Below, in pieces: positions 36,949 to 45,707 of a stretch of 64,000 bases of DNA. This stretch comes from Spirosoma validum (GTDB lineage: Bacteria > Bacteroidota > Bacteroidia > Cytophagales > Spirosomataceae), in NCBI RefSeq assembly GCF_014699035.1, contig NZ_JACXAA010000004.1:248001-312000 (forward strand). Reading direction: 5' to 3'. The notes below the pieces were generated by a model. The model saw nothing but the letters and a program-made list of their open reading frames with translations, made no database searches and was not told the DNA's origin. Position 1 is the first letter of the stretch; each line of letters begins with the position of its first letter. Position numbers and translations under genes: made by a program.

Positions 36949-37281
36949 TCAACTAGTTTGGTTTTGATACGCCAACAGCTGAATTTTCGTCGCAAATAAA
37001 TTAGTCTGAAGGGGAATAAGCTGGACGTTTACATTGACTCTGGCCATGCCTGTATGATCGCCAATAGGTTTTAAACCGTATATCGCATTGGTGATCACTA
37101 ATTCATGCGTTTCGACACGATTCCGTATCACCAGGGTATTGGTTAGGCTACCATCTAAGATAATCTGCATAATGATACCTTGAAAATAAGGAAACTCATT
37201 GGCGGCTCCGCACGGCTGATCGACCCAGACCGTATCACCAACCATAAACGGAATGTCAACAGGTTTAAGCGTAAGTTTCAT
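36949..37281 (-). CDS. Hypothetical protein, 110 aa
   Basis: Not recognised. Beta-rich, KOW- or SH3-like feel (FMVGDTVWVDQPCG, FQGIIMQIILDG, VIRNRVETHELV), no signal peptide. Lies in the signalling island, on the same strand as the 95-aa frame and the receiver upstream. The composition supports a real gene. Confidence 0.6.
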   Translation of the reverse strand: MKLTLKPVDIPFMVGDTVWVDQPCGAANEFPYFQGIIMQIILDGSLTNTLVIRNRVETHELVITNAIYGLKPIGDHTGMARVNVNVQLIPLQTNLFATKIQLLAYQNQTS

Positions 37282-37447
37282 TGGATAATTAATGCCGACT
37301 GCCGAATAGTCGATCTGAAGCTGGTTATGAAGACTAAACTAACTTTTCCGTGCAGTAATCAACCAATCGTCTTTGGCGATAGGATCAACACTCCTGAAAT
37401 GGATCAGTCGTGCCAAAGCCAGACTGAGTTTGCAGTTGACACCAAAC

Positions 37448-37735
37448 CTAATAAACCTCAAAACCTGCCCGCCTGTATTGACCAATTAGGCGGCTGAATT
37501 GCTGACCCGATAAGGTTTGATCTACCACAGATGCCTGCTTGTTAGCAAGTAACTCTTCAGGATCAATCTGTAGTTGTTTCCAGAATTTCCAGTCTTGACC
37601 TGACAAGTGCTGTTTTGGGTAAGCCTCCTTAGCCTCCGTACCGGCCAGCGTTGAGTTGGGCACTAGTTGGCGGAAGCGCTCGATGACACGAATAATGCGC
37701 CTTAAAGCCGCTAATTCGTCAGTAGTTTGGTTCAT
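37448..37735 (-). CDS. Hypothetical protein, 95 aa
   Basis: Not recognised. Helical and charged (ELAALRRIIRVIERFRQL; FSRLIGQYRRAGFEVY), no signal peptide or membrane span. Sits 109 bp downstream of the receiver with Glu at its active site, on the same strand, and may be co-transcribed with it. Confidence 0.6.
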   Translation of the reverse strand: MNQTTDELAALRRIIRVIERFRQLVPNSTLAGTEAKEAYPKQHLSGQDWKFWKQLQIDPEELLANKQASVVDQTLSGQQFSRLIGQYRRAGFEVY

Positions 37736-37844
37736 CGGTTGGCATGGTTAACGGTGTGTAGCGAAGAGCAAGGGCTTCAGAAGAAACTGCGTACCAATTG
37801 ATTCAGCTATAGCCACCCTGTAGGTAGATGACCGGGAAGCTGGA

Positions 37845-38336
37845 TTAGTTCAGGTGAGTGCCATCTGCTTGGGACGAGCGAAATGATAAAGAAACCCAAT
37901 CCCACCAATAGCGCCGAAATGTATAAAAACCCACTAGCCATTGGTGATAGGTACTGGGCTTAACAATGTAGGAGGCAATACTATACTGGTAGGTTTCGAT
38001 AATGTCATTGTACTCTTCTGAATTACTCAGGACAATAACCGGCACTTGTCGATAAAAAGGGTGACTTTTAATAGAGGCCAGCAAGGCAAGCCCCTCGTCC
38101 CGGTGGGGTAAGTACAACTCCATAAGGATCAGACGGGGTATATCGTTTTTTTTGAGCGAACAATTCTCCAGATAGGTTAAGCTCTGGGCCGCGTTATTGA
38201 TCCAGACAGGTTCCAGTTCAGGAATACATTGGTACAGCGCCGAGCGTATAATGAGCCACTGATCGGCGTTATCCTCAATCAGTAGGATCGGAACCCGTTT
38301 TTTTGTTCGGCCTTTTTGGTTAGTCACCTTACCCAT
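37845..38336 (-). CDS. Single-domain response regulator with Glu at the phosphorylation site
   Basis: Receiver fold: acidic pair Glu21-Asp22 (LLIEDNADQ), Ser104 region (VIVLSNS) and Lys126 (YIVKPS). At the phosphoacceptor position the codon is GAG, giving LILMELYLP with Glu73 instead of the expected Asp. Glu often mimics phosphorylated Asp, so the protein may be fixed in an active shape and not use phosphate; this is inference. An extra C-terminal tail (FRRYWWDWVSLSF) is rich in Trp and Tyr. No DNA-binding domain. 163 residues. Confidence 0.85.
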   Translation of the reverse strand: MGKVTNQKGRTKKRVPILLIEDNADQWLIIRSALYQCIPELEPVWINNAAQSLTYLENCSLKKNDIPRLILMELYLPHRDEGLALLASIKSHPFYRQVPVIVLSNSEEYNDIIETYQYSIASYIVKPSTYHQWLVGFYTFRRYWWDWVSLSFRSSQADGTHLN

Positions 38337-38413
38337 CGTGTCGATAATCGTTTATTGATGAAGTGATCGTAAACCTGGATTGTAAGTCTTAGTTACCAGT
38401 AACGGCTAGTGAG

Positions 38414-39532
38414 TCAATAACGCCCAGTGCCCGACGGAGTCCCTAGTTGCTTCAGAAGTTGGTAATGGGAAATCAGCGCAGAACGAAAGGTTACGTTTTC
38501 TATGTACGGCAGGCCATATTCACTGGCCGTCTGTTTAACGATAGGGGCAATGGCCGGGTAGTGAATGTGACATATTTTAGGAAACAAATGATGTTCAATC
38601 TGGCGGTTCAGACCTCCGCAAAAAAAAGTAGCTAATCGGCTATGAGGGGCAAAATTAGCTGTCGTCTGAAGTTGGTGAATGGCCCAGGCTTCATCAATGG
38701 TACCTTTTGAGGTCGGTACCGGAAATGAGGTTCCTTCCACGATGTGCGCCAGTTGAAAGACTAGCCCCAGAGCTAACCCCTCCGTTATATGCATAGCCAT
38801 GAAGCCGACGAGAACTTGCCACCAGCGCAGGTCAAGGACAACGATCGGTAACACCAGGAAAAACACATAATAAGCTACTTTGTAAGCAAACAGGTTAATA
38901 TGCTCCGTCCGAGGATGATGCGTGTTGTCGAGCGGGCCAATCTTCGCCTGAAAAAACTTAACATAATCTTTACGAAATACCCAGGACAGGGAAGTCAGCC
39001 CGTAGAGGAAAAAGGCATAGATATGCTGAAAGCGTTGCCACGGCCGGTGCGACTCATCCTGATCCAGCCGAACCAGGCCCGGTGCTAATTCAATGTCTTC
39101 GTCATGGCCGGCAATGTTGGTATACGTGTGATGAACGACATTATGGGTTAGTTTCCACAGGTACGGGTTAGCACCCAGTAGATAAAAACTTTTACTGAGC
39201 AACCGGTTGACCCAGCCTTGGGCGGAGAATGCCCCATGAATCGCATCATGAGATACGTTGAAGCCCACTCCGGCGGCACAAAATCCCAGGAGCAGTGCAA
39301 AACCTAGCATCGCAAGTCCACCAAATTGGTTAGATAAGATCAAGCCATACAGAAGCACATAGGTGACTAGAAAAAAAACGGCTTTTTGCCACATAGCCCG
39401 GTTGGCATGAGGAGAGAGATTTCGCTGGGCAAAGTACGAATCAACCCGATTTTTAGCAGTGACAAAGAAAAGTGACTGCTGAACAGGGCTGAATTTAAGT
39501 GTTGTTTTCGGTTGAGTAGCTACATGAATCAT
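38414..39532 (-). CDS. Membrane fatty acid desaturase (acyl-CoA / front-end type)
   Basis: Introduces a double bond into membrane lipid acyl chains. The three diiron histidine boxes are present: HDAIHG, HNVVHHTYTN and QIEHHLFP. The QIEHH form of the third box is that of delta-6-like front-end desaturases; there is no fused cytochrome b5 domain. About four membrane spans (LLYGLILSNQFGGLAMLGF and AYYVFFLVLPIVVLDL are two). 372 residues. Placed between signalling genes, it may be the output gene controlled by them, for example in membrane fluidity; this is inference. Confidence 0.93.
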   Translation of the reverse strand: MIHVATQPKTTLKFSPVQQSLFFVTAKNRVDSYFAQRNLSPHANRAMWQKAVFFLVTYVLLYGLILSNQFGGLAMLGFALLLGFCAAGVGFNVSHDAIHGAFSAQGWVNRLLSKSFYLLGANPYLWKLTHNVVHHTYTNIAGHDEDIELAPGLVRLDQDESHRPWQRFQHIYAFFLYGLTSLSWVFRKDYVKFFQAKIGPLDNTHHPRTEHINLFAYKVAYYVFFLVLPIVVLDLRWWQVLVGFMAMHITEGLALGLVFQLAHIVEGTSFPVPTSKGTIDEAWAIHQLQTTANFAPHSRLATFFCGGLNRQIEHHLFPKICHIHYPAIAPIVKQTASEYGLPYIENVTFRSALISHYQLLKQLGTPSGTGRY

Positions 39533-40097
39533 AGAGACAAAATTGTCCTGTCAAACCGATGTAATCAATGAGCTAAACCTGGCAAAGAAAGATAACGAGT
39601 AGTTGGCTTTATGACGAATGTCACCCAAGAAGTTGACGATGGATAGGCTAACCCGAATCAGGTTGGGTAAGCAGGCTCCGTTTGGTTGCTAATATCTAAC
39701 GGCCAGGAGTCCCGGTAAAGGTTCGTATCTCCAATACGTAATGAGACAATGACTGGACTTGCACTATTGAGTAAGTTAAGCGTAATCTAACGTTGTGTCC
39801 CACGTAGGCGGCATGTTCTGCCTAAAAACAAGGAGGCAGTACCGGTTGAAACCAGTGTTTTTTTCTCTTATCAGGGTTAAGCAGGATTATTGGATATGAT
39901 CAAAAGTCCTGTCACCGATTTAAGGAGAGGTTATCGAAGAACCTGGCAAGGCTGGAACTTTATTGACTTTATACTCAGCGATCTATATCGAGGGTAGGGG
40001 TGAACGGATAACGCTCCACCTGTAGCGCCGGAAAAGGAGCATATAGACAGGTTCAGGGTGAAGCCTACCAGGTTTGGGCCTGCCCAATGAAAGACAA
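39533..40097. other. Intergenic region upstream of the desaturase
   Basis: About 565 bases with no credible gene. It must carry the desaturase promoter on the minus strand; no clear -7/-33 pair was found. A short AGGC/GCCT inverted repeat lies near 39807-39824. Confidence 0.4.
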
Positions 40098-41204
40098 TCA
40101 GCGCTTTAGGTTGGTCAGCCTGTCCCTATCGAGCAGGGTAATCTGACTGCCATTGATCTCGATCAGCCCTTCGGCCCGTAAATCGCCCAAAATACGAATG
40201 ACCGTTTCGGTGGAGGCTCCCACCAGGTCCGACCAGTTCTCGCGTGATAAGCTCATGGGTAGGGATTGGTCATGGGCTCGATTACCGGGTATGCGGTCTT
40301 CTGACAGGTTAGCGTCTGGCTGAGGATAAAACGTTCGCTGAACCAGCAGCAGGGCTTCGGCCACTCGTTTACGGACCGATTGATAAGCGTCCTTCAGGAG
40401 CTGGTTTTGCAAGTTGGCGACTTCGCTGGCCAGCATCTGATTAAACTGATTCGCGACCACTGGCAGGGTATCAAGCAGTTCTCTAAGGTCGGCCGCAGGA
40501 ATCGTACAGACCAACGCATCTTCCAGTAGTTCGGCCGTATCGGTGTAGGGTCCCTGAGTTAATAGGGCCTGGTAGCCCACAAAGTCTCCAGGGCCGATTA
40601 ACCCCGTTATGTATTGATTGCCAGCCACGTCGGCCTTAACGACTTTGCCTTTCCCTTGACTCATAAAATATAACGCGGTCGGCCAGCTTCCAGCTGTGTA
40701 CAGGCGGTGTTTTCGGTTGTACTGCGTCGTCGGATAGTGATCACACAGGGACTGGCGGGCGTTGTTATCCTCTAAAATGGCCTGCCGTAGGCTCGTCAGG
40801 TGGTCGGAGCCAGCGTCAGGATTGGTTGGTATGACGGGCGCTTTTTTGAGCCGGAGCTCTACAGCACCCAGCAAGGTTACATCATCGAAAGGTTTGGTCA
40901 GGTAGTCATCTGCCCCCAAATTCATACCGACTCGAAAATCAGCGGCTTCAGCCATGGCCGTCAGAAAAATAAAGGGAACCGTGGCTAAGTCGGGGTCTTT
41001 GCGAAGGATATGGAGCACGCCGTAGCCATCCAGGTCAGGCATGCGGATGTCGCACAGAATCAGATCCGGATGGGTTTGGCGAGCCTGTTCGATTCCCTCT
41101 TTACCGTTGGCTGCCTGCACCACCTGGTAAGGAGCTAACTGGAGAATTTCAGCAATGTTGGTCCGCATAGTCGGCGTATCTTCGATGACTAGAATGGTTT
41201 TCAT
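40098..41204 (-). CDS. Response regulator fused to Crp/Fnr-type DNA-binding module
   Basis: 368 residues. Receiver at 1-120 with Asp52 (LILCDIRMPDLDG) and Lys in YLTKPFDD; then a cyclic-nucleotide-binding-like beta-barrel at about 150-270 (GPGDFVGYQALL); then a Crp-type helix-turn-helix (SRENWSDLVGASTETVIRIL). The ATG overlaps the stop of the kinase by 4 bases (ATGA), so the two form a translationally coupled pair. A phospho-switched Crp-like regulator, possibly with a second small-molecule input, is inferred. The target promoters are unknown; the neighbouring desaturase is a candidate. Confidence 0.92.
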   Translation of the reverse strand: MKTILVIEDTPTMRTNIAEILQLAPYQVVQAANGKEGIEQARQTHPDLILCDIRMPDLDGYGVLHILRKDPDLATVPFIFLTAMAEAADFRVGMNLGADDYLTKPFDDVTLLGAVELRLKKAPVIPTNPDAGSDHLTSLRQAILEDNNARQSLCDHYPTTQYNRKHRLYTAGSWPTALYFMSQGKGKVVKADVAGNQYITGLIGPGDFVGYQALLTQGPYTDTAELLEDALVCTIPAADLRELLDTLPVVANQFNQMLASEVANLQNQLLKDAYQSVRKRVAEALLLVQRTFYPQPDANLSEDRIPGNRAHDQSLPMSLSRENWSDLVGASTETVIRILGDLRAEGLIEINGSQITLLDRDRLTNLKR

Positions 41205-43639
41205 AGGATAGGGGGGGACAGAGGAAGTTGAACGGTGAAAACCGTTCCCGCATCAAGCTGACTGAAGGTGACCTGGCCGCCCAGCAAATCGACGCATCGT
41301 TTGACGGCGTACAAACCCAGGCCTATTCCGTCGACATGATTGACGTTGCGGGCCCGGAAAAAATTAATAAACAGCTTGTCTTTATCTGCATTGGGAATAC
41401 CGATGCCTTCGTCCTTGACTACTAATCGGAGTTGATCGTCTATGACGCTTGTCGTGAGCTCAATTTGTTTGTTATCCGACGAGTATTTACTGGCATTGCT
41501 CAGCAAATTGATCAAAATATGCTTGATCAATTGTCCGTCAAGCGACATATCCGGCTCGCCCGATAGATGGGAATAGAGAATGCGCTGATCAGGCTTGATC
41601 AGGGTCTGCATGTGGTCGATGACTTCCTGGCAAAACGTGACGATATTAATTGGATGCGGGTGGGCTCGCTGGCTGGCCTGTTCCATTTGACTCAGGGAGA
41701 GAAAATCAGTCAACAGCCTGGTTAAGGTGGTCACCGCTAGTTTAATATGTTGCACATGCCGTTCCCGTTTTTCCCCATCATCCGTTCCGTTATAGCGTCC
41801 AATCAGGGACGCCGAGGAGAGAATCAGGCCCATGGGCGTACGAAATTCGTGGGAGGCCAGGGTAACAAAGTTAGACTTAAGCTCATTAAGCTGCCGTTCT
41901 CTAATCAGTAACTGCTCCGTTCGTTGGCGGGCAATGACCCGCTCGGTGACGTCGGTACATACCACCAGAATGCGATCAAGGATTCCCTTGGCGTTGAGCA
42001 AGGGTTCAAACACAAAATCAAAATAGATCGTATCCAGCTGTCTGTTACGTAGCAGTTGCGTGGGCACTTCTCGTCCCTCGTAAGCTTGTCCCGTCTGGCG
42101 CACACCCTCTAATAAGGTTTCGAAGCCCTGACCAGCTAATTCGGGTAGCGCGTCGAGCAGCGGTTTGCCAACGAGCTGGTCCACGGTTCGACTCATGATG
42201 GCGCAGAAGAGTAGATTGGCCAGTTCGAAAGGAAAAGCCGGTCCTTCGCCGACGATGGCTATGGCTACGGGTGCCTGTTCAAATAAGGTTTGGAGCCGGG
42301 TGGTGTTTTCTGCCATATGCTGCCGCTCCTCCCGGGCTTTAGTTACCTCTGTGGCCACGACCATAATGCGATCAATGGTTCCATCCGAGCTCCGAAGCGG
42401 CTCATAAACAAAATCGAAATAAACCGTCTTCAGCTGCCCATTGCGGTAAAGCCGTGCGGGCTGATCGGACCCCGTAACCGCCACACCGGTCTGGCGTACG
42501 GTATCCAGCATGGCCTCGAAGCCCTGTTCTCTTGATTCAGGGGAGGCCACAAACAGGGGCTTTCCCAGCAGTTCGTCCAGGGTATGATTCCAGAGTTGGC
42601 ATAGCACCGGGTTAGCCCGTTCGATAATGTAGTCAGGGCCGTACCAAATACCCACGCCCAGGGGTGTTTGCCGGAACATGGCGTCTAACACCTGCTCATT
42701 GGTTTCGACCTGCTGGCGCGCCCGCACTGCCATCGTGATGTCGGTGAGAATAATGACCACCCCCGTAATAGTTTCCTCGCCGGTCACTTGATCGATTGTC
42801 CGGCGGGGCTGATAAACTTTGTCCAGGTAGATCGTTTCCCGCTGGCCATTTCGAAGCAGCACCACGGGTAGTTCCCGGTTCACCCAAGACACCCCGGTCG
42901 TCAACACCTGCGTAACCACCTCCCGGATACCTTGTTCGCCCAGTTCGGGCATCGCGTCCAGTAGTGGCTGGCCAATCAGGCAATCGGGGAGTCGGCCTAC
43001 CAGGTCACAATAGAATGGGTTGGCCATTTCCAGGATAAAATCGGGGGCCGGTCCAATGATGGCCACCCCAACAGAGGCTTGCTCAAATAAAGTAGCCAGG
43101 TTCCGTTCGTGTTCCCGCCCGGCCCAAATCAGCTCCCCTTTTTGCTGCTCGGCCAATTGGGTATCAGTTGTTTCGGTAACCAGGCAAAAAACGCCCCCAA
43201 TGTCGCCTAGCTCGTTGTAAATCGGGCTGTGAGAAAAACTAAAGTAAGCCGCTTGGAAAACGCCGTCCCGATTGATCACCAGCCGTTGATTGTCTGACCC
43301 GTTGGCTTGCCCCCCCGTACGTACGGCATTCAGCCTGGGTCCCAGAATAGCCCATAATTCTGGCCATACCGCCTGGGCTTTACTTCCCAGAGCCTGAGGA
43401 TGTTTTTCGCCCAGAATAAGTCGGTAGGCGTCATTATAGAGCATAACCAGGTCCGCTCCCCAGCAGATTAGGATGGGGGAAGGCGCGTTCAGACATATAC
43501 CCAGGGTTGACCGCAGGCTCTGAGGCCATTGCTCAGGCGGGCCAAGGCTGGTGTTGGACCAGTCTTGGGTACGAATGCGTTCACCCATCTCCCCGCCCCC
43601 AACCAGAAAGGCGGGCGTGGCGGATTTTTTTGCTCCCAT
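41201..43639 (-). CDS. Multi-PAS sensor histidine kinase
   Basis: 812 residues. An N-terminal segment (GEMGERIRTQDWSNTSLGPP) typical of phytochrome/bacteriophytochrome-like PAS kinases, then at least three similar PAS domains, each opening like TLFEQASVGVAIIG and carrying VxxTGxx...LRNGQ; the copies are clearly homologous, so the region arose by duplication. Then HisKA with ASHEFRTPMGL and HATPase (VVKDEGIGIPNADKD; GIGLGLYAVKR). No membrane span: a soluble sensor, perhaps for redox or a ligand. Cognate regulator is the overlapping gene at 40098. Confidence 0.93.
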   Translation of the reverse strand: MGAKKSATPAFLVGGGEMGERIRTQDWSNTSLGPPEQWPQSLRSTLGICLNAPSPILICWGADLVMLYNDAYRLILGEKHPQALGSKAQAVWPELWAILGPRLNAVRTGGQANGSDNQRLVINRDGVFQAAYFSFSHSPIYNELGDIGGVFCLVTETTDTQLAEQQKGELIWAGREHERNLATLFEQASVGVAIIGPAPDFILEMANPFYCDLVGRLPDCLIGQPLLDAMPELGEQGIREVVTQVLTTGVSWVNRELPVVLLRNGQRETIYLDKVYQPRRTIDQVTGEETITGVVIILTDITMAVRARQQVETNEQVLDAMFRQTPLGVGIWYGPDYIIERANPVLCQLWNHTLDELLGKPLFVASPESREQGFEAMLDTVRQTGVAVTGSDQPARLYRNGQLKTVYFDFVYEPLRSSDGTIDRIMVVATEVTKAREERQHMAENTTRLQTLFEQAPVAIAIVGEGPAFPFELANLLFCAIMSRTVDQLVGKPLLDALPELAGQGFETLLEGVRQTGQAYEGREVPTQLLRNRQLDTIYFDFVFEPLLNAKGILDRILVVCTDVTERVIARQRTEQLLIRERQLNELKSNFVTLASHEFRTPMGLILSSASLIGRYNGTDDGEKRERHVQHIKLAVTTLTRLLTDFLSLSQMEQASQRAHPHPINIVTFCQEVIDHMQTLIKPDQRILYSHLSGEPDMSLDGQLIKHILINLLSNASKYSSDNKQIELTTSVIDDQLRLVVKDEGIGIPNADKDKLFINFFRARNVNHVDGIGLGLYAVKRCVDLLGGQVTFSQLDAGTVFTVQLPLSPPIL

Positions 43640-43784
43640 AGTCCTTCGTTAATCAGCTTACCTGGTAGGCTGTATTATGGGACTACCCGATTTCGTTAAT
43701 GCGTCACTTGGTGGCTCTACGTAAACATACATAAATCCCCCATACAATTGGTCTGGATAGTCATTGGCTGAATAAGCGAATATC

Positions 43785-44192
43785 TTAAAAACAGCTACGA
43801 ATGGTCTGGGCAATCTGATCCAGCCCCGAATAGGAGACCGGTTTTTCCAGATACTGGCTGGCACCAGTTTGGTACGCGGTCGCTATTTGTGCGGGTTGGG
43901 CGTCAGTAGAGAGGATGACCGCCGGAATGTGACGAAGTAAGGGATTGGCCTTCAGGGCCGCGAGGGTCTCCAGGCCGTTTAGTTTGGGCATGTTCATGTC
44001 CAATAGAATTACCTGGATCGGTTGAGCTTTGGGAGTCTGGCTCCAGTTATCCAGCAGGGTCAATAGTTCAGCCCCGTCCATGGCTTCGACAATGGTCACG
44101 GATGGATAGACATGCTGGAGGGATAGGCGCATAAAATGCCGATCATCCGCATCGTCGTCGGCCATATAAATTACGGTATTCGTCTTGTTCAT
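43785..44192 (-). CDS. Single-domain response regulator
   Basis: Start chosen at ATG 44192 (MNKTNTVIYMADDDADD), 16 codons into the longest frame (44240), since receivers begin just before the acidic residues. Asp65 in VILLDMNMPKLNG, Ser in AVILSTDAQ, Lys in YLEKPVS. 135 residues, no output domain. First gene of a probable minus-strand unit with the kinase (145 bp gap) and the Crp fusion; probable phosphate shuttle. Confidence 0.9.
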   Translation of the reverse strand: MNKTNTVIYMADDDADDRHFMRLSLQHVYPSVTIVEAMDGAELLTLLDNWSQTPKAQPIQVILLDMNMPKLNGLETLAALKANPLLRHIPAVILSTDAQPAQIATAYQTGASQYLEKPVSYSGLDQIAQTIRSCF

Positions 44193-44240
44193 CAGGGAAG
44201 TTTGTTTTGCGGTGTTAAGTGCGTTAGTCAAAGTTGGCAA

Positions 44241-44728
44241 GGCGCGAAGGACTTACCTATGACGATGGATGGGTGCGGACATGATTGTTTACAGCCTGGA
44301 CCAATGACTAACGCTGATGTTGGTGATCGGCCCGATTTGGATAAGGGTAATGTTGCTAACAGATGATAGCCAGAATTATATGATCTCGCTAAAAGTTAAT
44401 CGGTGAAATCGTTTGTCATCTGGCTTGTTAAGATCGCTTAGATAGTTGACCAGATAATGATCGAGATTAACGGTTTGAAAAGAAATCTCAGCGCGTCTCT
44501 GATCCGTATAAATTGTCCTGTTTCTGGGGTTGAGGTTCATGGACCCGCAGAATTGCGTAATCAATCGATTTTGTCAATTAGTTACAAATTTTGGACTATT
44601 TACTCATGCGTGCTTTCCTAAACGTAGCCCGTGAAACTGCACTTGAGTTTAGGTCAAACTATGGCTGTTGTCAGTAGAAAAGAGGACGCCGGAGTTTTTA
44701 ACTGAATAATACTTACCGGATACGTTTA
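44241..44728. other. Divergent intergenic region
   Basis: About 490 bases between the receiver gene and the exported epimerase-like gene. Short frames only. No strong promoter or terminator recognised. Confidence 0.5.
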
Positions 44729-45592
44729 ATGACTACACGACGAACCTTTCTTAAAAATGCAGGTGGCTCAATTGCGTTAGCCAGTTTGTCTCCGGCCGTT
44801 GCGTCGGTTGCTGCACCAGAATCGACCAAAGCGGCCAGTGACGACTTGTTTAAACTGGCTATGGCGGGCTACAGCTTTGTTCATTTTAATCTCGACCAAG
44901 CGCTTGAGATGATGAAAAAAACGGACGTACACTATCTGTGTATTAAAGACTTTCATCTTCCACTCAACAGTACACCCGAGCAGATCAGCGCGTTTCACGA
45001 AAAATTGAAACAGTCGGGGGTTACGGGCTATGCCGTGGGGCCGATCTATATGAAAACGCAGCAGGAAATCGATAATGGATTCGAGTACGCAAAACGGGTT
45101 GGCGTAAAACTGATCGTAGGGGTACCCAATGAAGAGTTGTTACCGTATGTCGACAAAAAAGTGAAGGAGTATGATATGCGGTACGCTATTCACATTCACG
45201 GCCCCGATATTAAACTCTGGCCGAATGCGTCGTCGGTCATAAACGCGGTGAAAAATTTAGACCCACGTATCGGTCTTTGTTTCGATATGGGTCACGATGC
45301 GCGATTCGGCGATGACCCGATTGCCGATCTGGAAAAATATGCCAAACGTATTTTCGACATTCACCTCAAGAACGTAACGGCAGCTTCGAAAGAAGGCAAG
45401 ACCTGTGAACTGGGCCGTGGGGTAATCGATATTCCTGCCTTTGTGAATATGTTGAGAAAGATAAAATACGATGGCAGTTGCAGTCTGGAGTACGAAAAAG
45501 ATATGAAAGATCCGCTGGCAGGCATCGCCGAATCGGTGGGGTATTTTAAAGGGGTATGCGATGCAACGAGATCAGGCAAACGAAAGGCATAG
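44729..45592 (+). CDS. Exported sugar phosphate isomerase/epimerase-like protein (AP endonuclease 2 fold)
   Basis: Twin-arginine-like signal (TTRRTFLKNAGGSIALAS) followed by a xylose-isomerase-like TIM barrel: YLCIKDFHLPL, VKLIVGVPNEELL, RYAIHIHGPD, GLCFDMGHDARFG, FDIHLKNV, SLEYEKDMKDP. The acidic and His residues at strand ends suggest a metal site. 287 residues, normal for the family. Paired with the Gfo/Idh/MocA gene downstream; such pairs often act together on sugars or inositols in the periplasm of Bacteroidota. Confidence 0.9.
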   Translation: MTTRRTFLKNAGGSIALASLSPAVASVAAPESTKAASDDLFKLAMAGYSFVHFNLDQALEMMKKTDVHYLCIKDFHLPLNSTPEQISAFHEKLKQSGVTGYAVGPIYMKTQQEIDNGFEYAKRVGVKLIVGVPNEELLPYVDKKVKEYDMRYAIHIHGPDIKLWPNASSVINAVKNLDPRIGLCFDMGHDARFGDDPIADLEKYAKRIFDIHLKNVTAASKEGKTCELGRGVIDIPAFVNMLRKIKYDGSCSLEYEKDMKDPLAGIAESVGYFKGVCDATRSGKRKA

Positions 45593-45702
45593 GTATCATG
45601 GACCGGGCCGCGTTCGGCGTAAGTCCGCAAGAATATTCCAATCCAGAGTTAACCTTACGTAGTCATTATCTTTTAACCAGACGGACTTAAGTCCGTGATA
45701 CC
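45592..45702. repeat. Small inverted-repeat element with a 16-bp palindrome
   Basis: GGTATCA at 45592-45598 and TGATACC at 45696-45702 are terminal inverted repeats; inside them TAAGTCCG (45620-45627) pairs with CGGACTTA (45682-45689), and ACGGACTTAAGTCCGT (45681-45696) is a perfect palindrome. The left end overlaps the stop codon of the epimerase gene. REP-like or MITE-like. Confidence 0.5.
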
Positions 45703-45707
45703 ATTTT

